64,000 nucleotides of DNA. It comes from Planctomycetota bacterium (GTDB lineage: Bacteria; Planctomycetota; UBA8742; UBA2392). Both the position numbers and the translations under genes were made by a program. Under the pieces are notes generated by a model. It did not search any database, had not been told where the DNA came from, and was given only the letters and a program-made list of their open reading frames with translations. Shown here one piece after another: positions 41,464-49,149 of the stretch (positions are counted from its first letter, which is position 1; each line of letters starts with the position of its first letter). The stretch lies in NCBI GenBank assembly GCA_020848275.1, contig JADLAK010000015.1:145827-209826 (forward strand). The letters run 5' to 3'.

Positions 41464-43470
41464 ATGCGCGCAATGATGACGTGCTCGATGATTCTCGTCC
41501 TTTTCGTCTGCTTTTGCGGCCGGGCCAGCGGCGACACGATCAACCCGAAAGCCAACGGCGCGCCGCAAGCGGTTAATATCGCCGACGGGCTGTCCGGCGA
41601 AGTGCTCACGCGCGTCAAAGCCGCCACCGTCTACGTCACGACGACCTATCTTCCCGACAAGGATGAAAGTTCCGAGTTTTGCGGCAGCGGATTTGTGGTG
41701 GATCCGTCGGGCCTGATTATCACCAACGCCCATGTTGCCGCTTGCGCGAGGATGCTCGGCGAAGCGGCAGAACCACCCACGCGCGACGCCAGAACGCCCC
41801 TTTTGTCAATTACCGTACATGTCCAAAGCGGAACGAAAGGAACAAAGGATTATGACGCCAAGCTGGTCGCGATTTATGAAAAGCCCTACGACCTGGCGCT
41901 GTTGCGCATCACACCTGATAAACCGCTGGTCGCGCTGGACCTTGGCGACGAGAAAAACCTGAGAGAGACGTGCAAGGTCTGGACCGTCGGCTTTCCCGGC
42001 GGCTCCAACCTGGAAGACGACCTGGCCGAAGAAGACCTTCCGCTCAACCCCAACGGGCCGGATGTGAGCATTCGCGGCGGCGAAGTATCTTCCCTGCGCA
42101 AAGACGATCAAGGCCGTGTCAAAGCCATCGAAGTCACGTGCCCGGCAGCAAAGGGCAATTCCGGGGGACCGCTGATTGACCGTAGCGGCGCCGTCTTCGG
42201 AGTCCTGACTTACATCTTGGGCGACTCGGCTTCGGTGATATCGCTGCCGGTTCGCATGATCCGCGAACAACTGGGACCCCTGCTCGAGGCGATCCGTCGC
42301 GAGGGCTCACTGACTCCCGCCCCAAAAGTGCTGCGGGTTGACGCCAGGAATGACGGCAGCTTCCTGGAACTGTGGAACAGCCGCAAGGAAGGCGACGTCA
42401 TCGAATTCGGCAAGGGGGAATTCAATCTCTCGGGAAAACTGGACCTCAAAGTCACGGGCCACAGCGTCATCCGCGGCGCCGGCTGCACCGAAACCAGCCT
42501 CAAGTACATGGAGGCGCTGCGTTTCAACCTTGTCAAAGGCGCCAGCCTTGAGATCAACGGCATTCATATGCAGGGTGACTGGTCAGACGATTCCAGGGCC
42601 AATCTTGTGGCGGCGTCGTCGGACGAGGGGAATCTGTTTTTGTACGATTGCATGCTGATGGCGCCGTCACGGGGACAAAGCCTGGCGGTGACAGGCAGCG
42701 CCCGCGTCATGGTCATCAGTTGTCTCCTCGATGGATTTGATTGCCCGCAGTCGCCCAAAGCGGCGCTGCGTCTGGCCGATTGCTCCATCAGCGTGGGACA
42801 CGATGCAACGGGCGGCGACAGCAAAAGCGTCCGGCTGGCCAGCGGTCACCATGCGCTGTTCGGGTGCATAACGCCGAAGGTCGAACTCGCGCCCGTCGGC
42901 GGGGAAGACCTGACGGTTGCGCTGGAAGGCTGCCGCGTAGGCCTGGCCGACGCCCGCGCGGTACGCGCCGCCGGCGATGTCAGCCTTGACACCAAAGGTG
43001 GAAAGCTGACCGCTTGGGAATGCGAGTTTGATTGCATCAGCGCGGGCGGCGGCCAGGTTTCGCCCGAGGCGAGTTTTGTCGCTTGTATCTTCAGTTGTGG
43101 CACTTCGGCGATGACATCACCCTCAACGACGAAATTTAACGGCTGCTCGTTCAAGTCCGACTTCCCCGCCGCAATCAGGTGTTCCGGCACGGAAAACACC
43201 AAAGTCGTCATTGAAGTTTGCCGCTTTGAATTCACGCTTGACGGCCAGAACCTGAGCGACGCCAGGAAAAACGAGCTCCTGGCCAAATGCTGTTTCGGCA
43301 TCGAAATTGAAGGCAGCGCGTCGGTCAAATACGAGGGCAATGAGTTCAATACCCACGATGGCGGCATCGCCGTGCGCATTGCCAAGGATGCCAAGGACGA
43401 AGATGGCGGCGACAATGAGATAATAGGTCCCGGCGCTGCGGCTGGCACTCTGAAGGAGAAGGAGAGTTGA
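41464..43470 (+). CDS. Secreted trypsin-like protease with beta-helix C-terminal domain (paralogue 1)
   Basis: 668 residues. A signal peptide (about 1-23) is followed by the shared QAVNIADGLS stretch and a trypsin-fold domain with intact triad: His90 (NAHVAA), Asp143 (YDLALL), Ser233 (KGNSGGPL). From about 290 to 660 the sequence becomes a run of short strands with many Cys, such as CEFDCISAGGGQVS and VVIEVCRFEFTLDG, and the NEFNTHDGGIAVRI ending typical of right-handed beta-helix (pectate-lyase-like) proteins. It is 73 bases after the AAA gene with AAAGGAACGATCT before the ATG. Paralogue 2 follows directly. Confidence 0.8.
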   Translation: MRAMMTCSMILVLFVCFCGRASGDTINPKANGAPQAVNIADGLSGEVLTRVKAATVYVTTTYLPDKDESSEFCGSGFVVDPSGLIITNAHVAACARMLGEAAEPPTRDARTPLLSITVHVQSGTKGTKDYDAKLVAIYEKPYDLALLRITPDKPLVALDLGDEKNLRETCKVWTVGFPGGSNLEDDLAEEDLPLNPNGPDVSIRGGEVSSLRKDDQGRVKAIEVTCPAAKGNSGGPLIDRSGAVFGVLTYILGDSASVISLPVRMIREQLGPLLEAIRREGSLTPAPKVLRVDARNDGSFLELWNSRKEGDVIEFGKGEFNLSGKLDLKVTGHSVIRGAGCTETSLKYMEALRFNLVKGASLEINGIHMQGDWSDDSRANLVAASSDEGNLFLYDCMLMAPSRGQSLAVTGSARVMVISCLLDGFDCPQSPKAALRLADCSISVGHDATGGDSKSVRLASGHHALFGCITPKVELAPVGGEDLTVALEGCRVGLADARAVRAAGDVSLDTKGGKLTAWECEFDCISAGGGQVSPEASFVACIFSCGTSAMTSPSTTKFNGCSFKSDFPAAIRCSGTENTKVVIEVCRFEFTLDGQNLSDARKNELLAKCCFGIEIEGSASVKYEGNEFNTHDGGIAVRIAKDAKDEDGGDNEIIGPGAAAGTLKEKES

Positions 43471-43578
43471 TTGGTTGACCAGGAACGACTAACTCTCCGC
43501 CTCGCCAAAAAGCACCTCACACGGTGTCCGTACTGCGCCAAGGACTACGCCGAGTTTCCGTTTCCCAAGGACAAAGTC
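43471..43578 (+). pseudogene. Duplicated 5' end of the zinc-ribbon gene, in frame with protease paralogue 2
   Basis: The 105 or so bases are about 90% identical to the start of the zinc-ribbon gene at 45568 and encode the same RLAKKHLTRCPYCAKDY stretch. The original ATG has become TTG. The frame stays open into the next protease gene, so a fused protein starting at TTG 43471 is possible. Six of the differences are synonymous and about three change residues, which is not what free decay would predict. Best read as the scar of a tandem duplication that copied protease plus zinc-ribbon start; whether it is translated is open. Confidence 0.72.
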
Positions 43579-45549
43579 ATGCGCCCAATGCTGATTGTCG
43601 CCACGATTCTTGCGCTGTTCATTGGCTGCCATAGCCCCGCCGGGGCCGCCGCGCCGCAAGCGGTTAATATCGCCGACGGGCTCTCCGACGCTGTGCTTCA
43701 AAAGGTCAAGGACGCCACCGTGTTCATCACCAGCACCTATAGCGTCACGGTAGGCGACAAAGAGTACAAGCCCGGCGCCACCGGCAGCGGTTTCGTCATC
43801 GATTCCTCCGGCTTGATCGTCACCAATCGCCACGTTGTCGATTGCGGCAAGATGTTCGGGTCTGAGAGCGCGCGGCCGGACCTGCTCGCGCTTGGGCAAC
43901 TTGTCTCCGTCACCGTGCGCACCCACAGCGGCACGGCCGCCGGCAAGGAGTACCCCGCCAGGTTGGTCGCCATGTACGAACTGCCCTACGACCTCGCACT
44001 GCTTCGCATCGAGCCTGAAAAACCGCTCACGGCGCTGGAACTCGGCGACGAAGCGGCCCTCAAGGAAACGCGCAAGGTCTGGGCTGCGGGCTTCCCGCGC
44101 GGCAACGACATGGACGAACAACTGCGCATGGTCAAGCTGGCCAGGAACCCTAACGGGCCCGACCTGAGCATCCGCGGCGGCGAGGTCACCGCGCTGCGCC
44201 GCGACGACCAAAACCGCATCAAGGCCATCGAGACCAGTTGCCAGTTCGAGCCCGGCAACTCGGGCGGCCCGCTGATCGACGAAACCGGCAAGGTGTTCGG
44301 CATCAACACCTATCTCGTCTACGAGTCACGCGTTTCGCTGCCGGTGCGCCACATTCACATGCAGCTCGGCGCGCTTGTCAACAACATGAGCCGTGAACCC
44401 GCCGGCAAGGTGCTCAAGGTGGAAGCCGCCGGCGAAAACAGCTTCAGCTCGCTGTGGAAGAGCCGCAAGGCCGGCGAAGCGATCGAGTTCGGCGAGGGTG
44501 AATTCACGCTGGACGGCGAAGAACTCGTCATTTCAGGCCGCGTGGTGATCCGCGGCGTCGGGCGCGGCAAGTCCAAGGTCGTGCTGCGCAGCGGCCTGCG
44601 CTTCAAGCTCGAGAAGGGCGCCACGCTCGAAATCTGCGGCCTCAACTTCAGCATCGTGCGCCCCTCGGGCGAACAGCCCCGCGCCACGATCGAGCTTTCC
44701 TCCTCCGGGTTCGGCCATGCGTTCATTTCCAACTGCACGCTGATCAACCCGCCCAAGCGCAACGCCCTGTGCGGGATTGGCAACGTACGCGCCATGGTCT
44801 GCGACAGCACAGTCTACGGCTTCGAATGCCCCAAGGCCGACGACGCCGTGTTGCGCCTGGCGCGTTGCGAGATCGGCAGCGGCACGGGCCACAACACCGG
44901 CATGGAACTCGACGCGGGCAAATACGCGCTGTTCGGCTGCAGTCTGCCCAGGCTCGAGCTTGCCGCTTCAGCGACGGAGAAGCTTGTCGTGGCGCTTGCG
45001 GGATGCCGCGTCATCAACAGCAGCGGCGCCGTCCAGCGCGGCACGTCGGCGCTGCCGGGCGTGCGCGTGCTCACCGGCCGGCTGATCGCGACCGAGTGCG
45101 AATTCCACTGCATCGGCGTGGGCGGCGACTATGAGCCCGCCAATATTTCTTGTTCGCGCTGCCTGTTCACCAGCGGCACATCGAAGCTCGACGCCAACGC
45201 CATAGCCGAGTTTCGCGGATGCCTGTTCAAGACCGAATTGCCCGTCGCCATCGATTGCCTGGGCGAAGACGATGAAGAGAACATTCCCGGCGCAGATGTC
45301 ACCGTCGAAGCCTGCCGCTTTGAATTGAGCCTTTGGAGCGACGGGCTTAGCGCCGACGCAAAACGCAAACGCGCCGAGCAATGCTGCTTCGGCATCGAGA
45401 TCGCCGCTACGACGAACGTCTCCTGGCGCGGCAACCTGTTTGTCAGCGATGAAGGCGGCATCGGCGTGCGGCTGGCAGCCGGCGCAGACGACAAGGACGG
45501 CGGCGAAAACCAGATTGTGGGCCCGGGCACGCTGAAGAAGAAATCGTGA
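43579..45549 (+). CDS. Secreted trypsin-like protease with beta-helix C-terminal domain (paralogue 2)
   Basis: 656 residues from ATG 43579. The leader RPMLIVATILALFIG ends at Cys17, which could be a lipidation site, though the lipobox is imperfect. The triad is intact: His85 (TNRHVV), Asp138 (YDLALL), Ser228 (PGNSGGPL). The C-terminal 370 residues repeat the Cys-rich short-strand pattern of paralogue 1, including CEFHCIGVGGDYE and CCFGIEIAA. The paralogues share NPNGPDLSIRGGEV-like and GDxxALKET-like blocks but have diverged well, so the duplication is old. A 36-residue zinc-ribbon fragment may be fused at the N-terminus. Confidence 0.82.
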   Translation: MRPMLIVATILALFIGCHSPAGAAAPQAVNIADGLSDAVLQKVKDATVFITSTYSVTVGDKEYKPGATGSGFVIDSSGLIVTNRHVVDCGKMFGSESARPDLLALGQLVSVTVRTHSGTAAGKEYPARLVAMYELPYDLALLRIEPEKPLTALELGDEAALKETRKVWAAGFPRGNDMDEQLRMVKLARNPNGPDLSIRGGEVTALRRDDQNRIKAIETSCQFEPGNSGGPLIDETGKVFGINTYLVYESRVSLPVRHIHMQLGALVNNMSREPAGKVLKVEAAGENSFSSLWKSRKAGEAIEFGEGEFTLDGEELVISGRVVIRGVGRGKSKVVLRSGLRFKLEKGATLEICGLNFSIVRPSGEQPRATIELSSSGFGHAFISNCTLINPPKRNALCGIGNVRAMVCDSTVYGFECPKADDAVLRLARCEIGSGTGHNTGMELDAGKYALFGCSLPRLELAASATEKLVVALAGCRVINSSGAVQRGTSALPGVRVLTGRLIATECEFHCIGVGGDYEPANISCSRCLFTSGTSKLDANAIAEFRGCLFKTELPVAIDCLGEDDEENIPGADVTVEACRFELSLWSDGLSADAKRKRAEQCCFGIEIAATTNVSWRGNLFVSDEGGIGVRLAAGADDKDGGENQIVGPGTLKKKS

Positions 45550-45567
45550 GACACGGGTACCCTCGAC

Positions 45568-46017
45568 ATGGTTGACCAGGAACGACTACTTCTCCGCCTC
45601 GCCAAAAAGCACCTCACGCGCTGCCCGTATTGCGCCAAGGACTACGCGGAGTTCCCGTTTCCCAAGGTCAAACAGTTCCGCTGCCTTGGCTGCTCGGCTT
45701 TCATCAGCAGCGACATGCTGGTCGAGGACATCGACGACGAAGTCTTCGACCGCGACACCACCAACGTCTGTCGCCACTGCGGGTATCATTGGTCCGGCGA
45801 CGAAGCCGTCCCGCCGTCAGCCTGCCCCGGTTGCGGCGAGACCTGCCACATCAACGACCTGATCACCGAGCGCGAGTTTGCGGGGCAACACACAAACTTT
45901 GCGCCCCAGGCGAATCTCACCGGCAGCAACGCGCGCGGCGTGATGATCGTGGTGGCGACGCTGGTGTTGTTCCTGGCCTTCGGCGGGCTTTTCCTGCGCA
46001 GTTGCAGCGGCCTTTGA
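45568..46017 (+). CDS. Membrane-anchored zinc-ribbon protein
   Basis: 149 residues. Four CxxC pairs (Cys19/22, 39/42, 68/71, 86/89) would bind two zinc ions as tandem ribbons. A single hydrophobic helix near 125-143 (MIVVATLVLFLAFGG) anchors the C-terminus, leaving the ribbons in the cytoplasm if inserted tail-first. It lies between the second protease paralogue and the third Snf7-like gene, so it may tether the system to the membrane; this is inference. Its first 35 codons are duplicated at 43471. Confidence 0.75.
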   Translation: MVDQERLLLRLAKKHLTRCPYCAKDYAEFPFPKVKQFRCLGCSAFISSDMLVEDIDDEVFDRDTTNVCRHCGYHWSGDEAVPPSACPGCGETCHINDLITEREFAGQHTNFAPQANLTGSNARGVMIVVATLVLFLAFGGLFLRSCSGL

Positions 46018-46025
46018 AATGCGTT

Positions 46026-46176
46026 TTTTCCACGGAAGACACGGAGAACACGGAAAACTGCAAAATATATCTCACGCCAAGGCGCAAAGTCGCCAAGGAA
46101 TGCCGTCGCATCTTCGCGCCTTTGCCTGAGCGGTCTTTGTCTTTCTCCGTGTTATTCCGTGTTCTCCGTGGAAAAC
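46026..46176. repeat. Nested tandem-word palindromes (ACACGGA outside, GGCGCAAAG inside)
   Basis: Outer arms 46026-46058 (TTCCACGGAAGACACGGAGA core) and 46141-46176 (TCTCCGTGTTATTCCGTGTT core). Inner arms 46072-46094 (TCACGCCAAGGCGCAAAGTC) and 46112-46130 (CTTCGCGCCTTTGCCTGAG). An ATTCGTGGCTA fragment of a third type follows at 46200. It separates the zinc-ribbon gene from the third Snf7-like gene. Confidence 0.82.
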
Positions 46177-46224
46177 TGTAGTTGAATTGTGTTGTTTTCA
46201 TTCGTGGCTAACACAAGGGCCTCT

Positions 46225-46830
46225 ATGGGCATTTTTAAATCCAAAGAAGAACGGCGCATGCAGCGCGACATGGATATCAAGAAGGGCATCCAGCGCGTGA
46301 AGCGGCAGATCAACGAACTCGGCAAGGGCGAGGAAGAGTGGCTCGAGAAAGCCCGGCGCGCGGCGCGCATGGGAGCATCCGACCAGCTCGCGTTCATCCG
46401 CAAATCGCTCAAGGCGACGGCGACGCAGCGCCGCATGCTCGAGCGCCAGTTGCTGACAATCGAGGCCGCGTTCCAGATGAAGAACCAGGCCGAGAGCTTC
46501 GCCGTCTTCGCCGACACCATGGGCACCGTCAGCCGCAGCATCAACGAGGTCTACAAGACGACGGACCTCGAGAAGACGCAGAAGAATTTCGAGAACGCCA
46601 TGATGCAGGCCGAGACCATGAGCCAGCGCATGGACATCTTCCTCGACATGAGCAAGGACAGCCTGTTCGCGACCGAGACATCGAGCGGCGAGCAGCTTGT
46701 CAGCGACGAGGAAATCGACCAGATGATCGGCATGGATTCCAAGACGCGAAAGAAGAAAACGCGCGAGGAACTCGACAAGGAAATCGCCCGCGAACTCGGC
46801 GAGCACGAAGACGAGGAAAAGAGCAAGTAA
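46225..46830 (+). CDS. Snf7/ESCRT-III-like protein C
   Basis: 201 residues, the clearest ESCRT-III candidate. A basic first helix (IQRVKRQINELGKGEEEWLE) and RRMLERQLLTIEAAFQMKNQ, close to the QLxxIExA pattern of Snf7, form the hairpin core. SRSINEVYKTTDLEKTQKNF and AMMQAETMSQRMDIFLDMS match the CHMP/Snf7 alpha3-alpha4 layout. Then comes VSDEEIDQMIGMD, like the acidic regulatory segment of CHMP proteins, and a charged C-terminal helix of the type that contacts MIT domains, although no consensus MIM can be asserted. Starts at ATG 46225 after AAGGG. PspA/Vipp1 lack this D-E-rich C-terminal signature. Confidence 0.7.
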   Translation: MGIFKSKEERRMQRDMDIKKGIQRVKRQINELGKGEEEWLEKARRAARMGASDQLAFIRKSLKATATQRRMLERQLLTIEAAFQMKNQAESFAVFADTMGTVSRSINEVYKTTDLEKTQKNFENAMMQAETMSQRMDIFLDMSKDSLFATETSSGEQLVSDEEIDQMIGMDSKTRKKKTREELDKEIARELGEHEDEEKSK

Positions 46831-46899
46831 CGTCTCGTGTGCCGTGTCACGTGTCGCGTGTCAGCTTTGACCCGGGACACGTGACACGAGACTCGCGAC
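46831..46899. repeat. Tandem-word palindrome, word CGTGTC
   Basis: Left arm 46831-46863 (CGTCTCGTGTGCCGTGTCAC core) begins directly after the Snf7-like C stop. The right arm 46871-46899 (GACACGTGACACGAGACTCG core) is translated in murD and encodes its last residues. It joins two convergent genes. Confidence 0.85.
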
Positions 46900-48498
46900 A
46901 ATCTGTTTAAAGAACTTCCCGCGCTCCTCGAAGTTGCCGAACTTCTGGCCCGGGGCGTGTTCGTAGAAGCTCGTGCTTGCGGGCGACATCAGCACCACAT
47001 CGCCCTGCCGTGCCGCTTTGATCGCGGCGCGGCAGGCGGATTCAAAGGTCGGGAATTCCTGAATGGGCGGCGTTTTTGCGGACACGCTACCGCGTGTCCC
47101 TACGGGCGTCTGAACCGCACGCTCGATCGCACGTTTGATGTTGGCCGCAGTCGGGCCTTGCAGGTAGAGGCTCTTGATGCCGCGGTGATCGACAATCGCG
47201 CGCGCGAGCTTGTCGTAGCCCGCGCCCTTGTCCGACGCGCCGCCGAGAATCAAATGAATTCCGCTTTGAAAGACCGTCAGCGCCGCAAGTGTCGCAGTCG
47301 GGTCCGTCGCGATGCTGTCGTTGTAGATGCGCGCCCCGTGCGTCTCGCCGCACGGCTCCAACCGATGCTCAACGCCGCGAAACCGCCGGACCGCGTTGCC
47401 AATGTGTGGCATCCATTCAGCGTTCAAGACGCGTGTGCATACGGCGGCAGCCCCGACCGCGTTGGCCCAGTTGAAATCGCCCGGCAGACGCAGGTCGTTC
47501 CGAGTCGCCACTTTGATTCCGTGGGCTTCGCTTTGACGCGAATTCCAGAACATTCCCAGTCGCAACTCGCCGCCCCCGCCGGCAGCGGACAACTCGCCTT
47601 TGCCCGGCCTGACGTGATCGGCCGGCACGGTGCCGGTGGCAGAAAAGCGCCGGTAACGGCCGGGATTGCGCGCGGCGATTCGAGAGCACTCTGGATCGTC
47701 GGCATTGATAATCGCCGTCGGTGCGTCTCCCCACTCGTCCCAATACTCAAAAATCGCTTGTTTGGCCCACGAGTATTCTTCGAAGTTCTTGTGCCAATCG
47801 AGATGGTTAGGCGTGATGTTAGTGATTAAGCCGGTGTGCAACGCCGGTTTGAAGCGGTGCCAGTCCATCAACTGGAAGCTGGACAGCTCCAATAGCACCA
47901 CGTCCATGAAGTCCATCTCGTCCAAACGATTAATGAGAGGCGTGCCGATATTGCCGCCGAGCCAAAGGCGATCGCGATCCTTGACTTGATCAAAACTGGC
48001 GTCGAGCGGCGCCATATCCTTGATCGTGATTGGCTCGGCCCATTTCTCCGTTAGTTCTGGTTGCACTGGCACGTACACCTGTCGCAACATCTCGTAGCAC
48101 AGTGCCGTCGTCGTGGTTTTGCCGTTGCTTCCCGTAATACCGATGACCGTGTGGGCCGGGCAGGCCTCGATGAACAGGCTCATCTCCTGCGTGACTTCGG
48201 CGCCGCGGGCGCGGGCGGCGGCGAGCAGCGGATGGTCCGGCCGCACGGCGGGCGAGTGAATCACCACTTCGGCGTTCTTGAAATCTTCCTCGCGGTGTTC
48301 GCCAAGGCGGTATTCGACGGGGATGTCGCGCAGGGCCTCGACGCTTGGTGCGAGCGTTTTGGCGTCGCGCGTGTCCGTGGCGAGAATTTTGGCGCCGTGG
48401 CGATGCAGGAAACGCACGGATTCCACGCCGCCGCCCATGAGGCCCAGCCCCATCACCAGGGCGCGTTTGCCACGGAATCGATCGAAAAGAGAAGGCAC
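46861..48498 (-). CDS. murD: UDP-N-acetylmuramoylalanine-D-glutamate ligase
   Basis: 545 residues, longer than the usual 440-460. Mur ligase signatures are VIGITGSNGKTTTTALC (ATP loop), LGGNIGTPL, LLELSSFQL, ITNITPNHLDWHK and YNDSIATDPTATLAAL. It adds D-glutamate to UDP-MurNAc-L-Ala in the cytosol, so this organism makes peptidoglycan. Extra length comes from an insertion near 145-185 and from a TPVGTRGSVSAKTPP segment near 470 encoded by a dispersed palindrome. The last residues (SLVSRVPGQS) are encoded by a palindrome arm. The start is GTG 48498. Confidence 0.9.
   Translation of the reverse strand: MPSLFDRFRGKRALVMGLGLMGGGVESVRFLHRHGAKILATDTRDAKTLAPSVEALRDIPVEYRLGEHREEDFKNAEVVIHSPAVRPDHPLLAAARARGAEVTQEMSLFIEACPAHTVIGITGSNGKTTTTALCYEMLRQVYVPVQPELTEKWAEPITIKDMAPLDASFDQVKDRDRLWLGGNIGTPLINRLDEMDFMDVVLLELSSFQLMDWHRFKPALHTGLITNITPNHLDWHKNFEEYSWAKQAIFEYWDEWGDAPTAIINADDPECSRIAARNPGRYRRFSATGTVPADHVRPGKGELSAAGGGGELRLGMFWNSRQSEAHGIKVATRNDLRLPGDFNWANAVGAAAVCTRVLNAEWMPHIGNAVRRFRGVEHRLEPCGETHGARIYNDSIATDPTATLAALTVFQSGIHLILGGASDKGAGYDKLARAIVDHRGIKSLYLQGPTAANIKRAIERAVQTPVGTRGSVSAKTPPIQEFPTFESACRAAIKAARQGDVVLMSPASTSFYEHAPGQKFGNFEERGKFFKQIVASLVSRVPGQS
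47080..47099. repeat. Dispersed palindrome GGACACGC-TACC-GCGTGTCC inside murD
   Basis: Eight-base arms (47080-47087, 47092-47099) with a TACC loop, followed by CTAC. It is in frame and encodes part of a TPVGTRGSVSAKTPP segment between conserved murD domains, where an insertion would be tolerated. Confidence 0.65.
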
Positions 48499-48500
48499 GG

Positions 48501-48579
48501 AAGGTTCAGGTTCAGGTTCAGGTTCAGAAAGTGCCTCGGAGATCCAGTTCTGAACCTGACAACTGGACCTGAAACTGCC
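48501..48579. repeat. Tandem-word palindrome, word CAGGTT
   Basis: Left arm 48501-48527 (AAGGTTCAGGTTCAGG and further copies) begins 2 bases from the murD start; right arm 48548-48579 (TTCTGAACCTGACAACTGGA core). It separates the PEGA lipoprotein from murD. Confidence 0.82.
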
Positions 48580-49029
48580 TTACCGCTTTCCCCACGCCGC
48601 GGCGTATTCAAAGCGCGACTGCGGCTGCGCGTCCTCGCGATAGGCGCGGGCGTCGCGATAAAGCTGTTCGACGTCGGCGGGCGCGACGGGCTCGAGCTTC
48701 ACGTCGACCTCGTGTTCATCGACGATCAGCCAAGGCGCCATGACCTCTGAAAAGAAGTCCATCGGCGGGTATTCGTACCACGGCGTCACCAACTGCTTCA
48801 CGCCCGTCACAGTCTTGAACCCGGGCTTGCGCAGGGTGTACTCGCGCGCGCCATAGTAGGCGAAGTTGACGTAAAGCGGGCCCGCCGGGTCCTTTTCCGG
48901 CCGCGTCACCCCCACGCGCTCGCCGTCGATATAGACCTCGGCGCCCGCGGGCTCGCTGCGGATATACAGCCGGCGCTCGACGCAGCCGGCGCATAACAGC
49001 AGCAACACGATCAAGGGCAAAGTCCGCAC
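48580..49029 (-). CDS. PEGA-domain lipoprotein
   Basis: 149 residues. The signal peptide ends in LCAGC with lipidation at Cys16. A PEGA domain follows directly (RRLYIRSEPAGAEVYIDGER, then VGVTRPEKDPAGP), a small beta-fold often found in surface or envelope proteins that hold structures to the cell wall. The rest (about 75-149) has PWLIVDEHEVDVKLEP and is unclassified. It lies upstream of murD on the same strand, separated by a palindrome, and is divergent from the UspA gene. Confidence 0.82.
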   Translation of the reverse strand: MRTLPLIVLLLLCAGCVERRLYIRSEPAGAEVYIDGERVGVTRPEKDPAGPLYVNFAYYGAREYTLRKPGFKTVTGVKQLVTPWYEYPPMDFFSEVMAPWLIVDEHEVDVKLEPVAPADVEQLYRDARAYREDAQPQSRFEYAAAWGKR

Positions 49030-49149
49030 GGCGCGATGCTATCAAGGCGGTTGTTAGGGAGGAACGCCCCCGTGAAGGATAAAATGAGGGAGCAGTTGAG
49101 AATCGCGCCAGACTACCTAATGTCCGGGCAGGATATCGCGAGGACAGCC

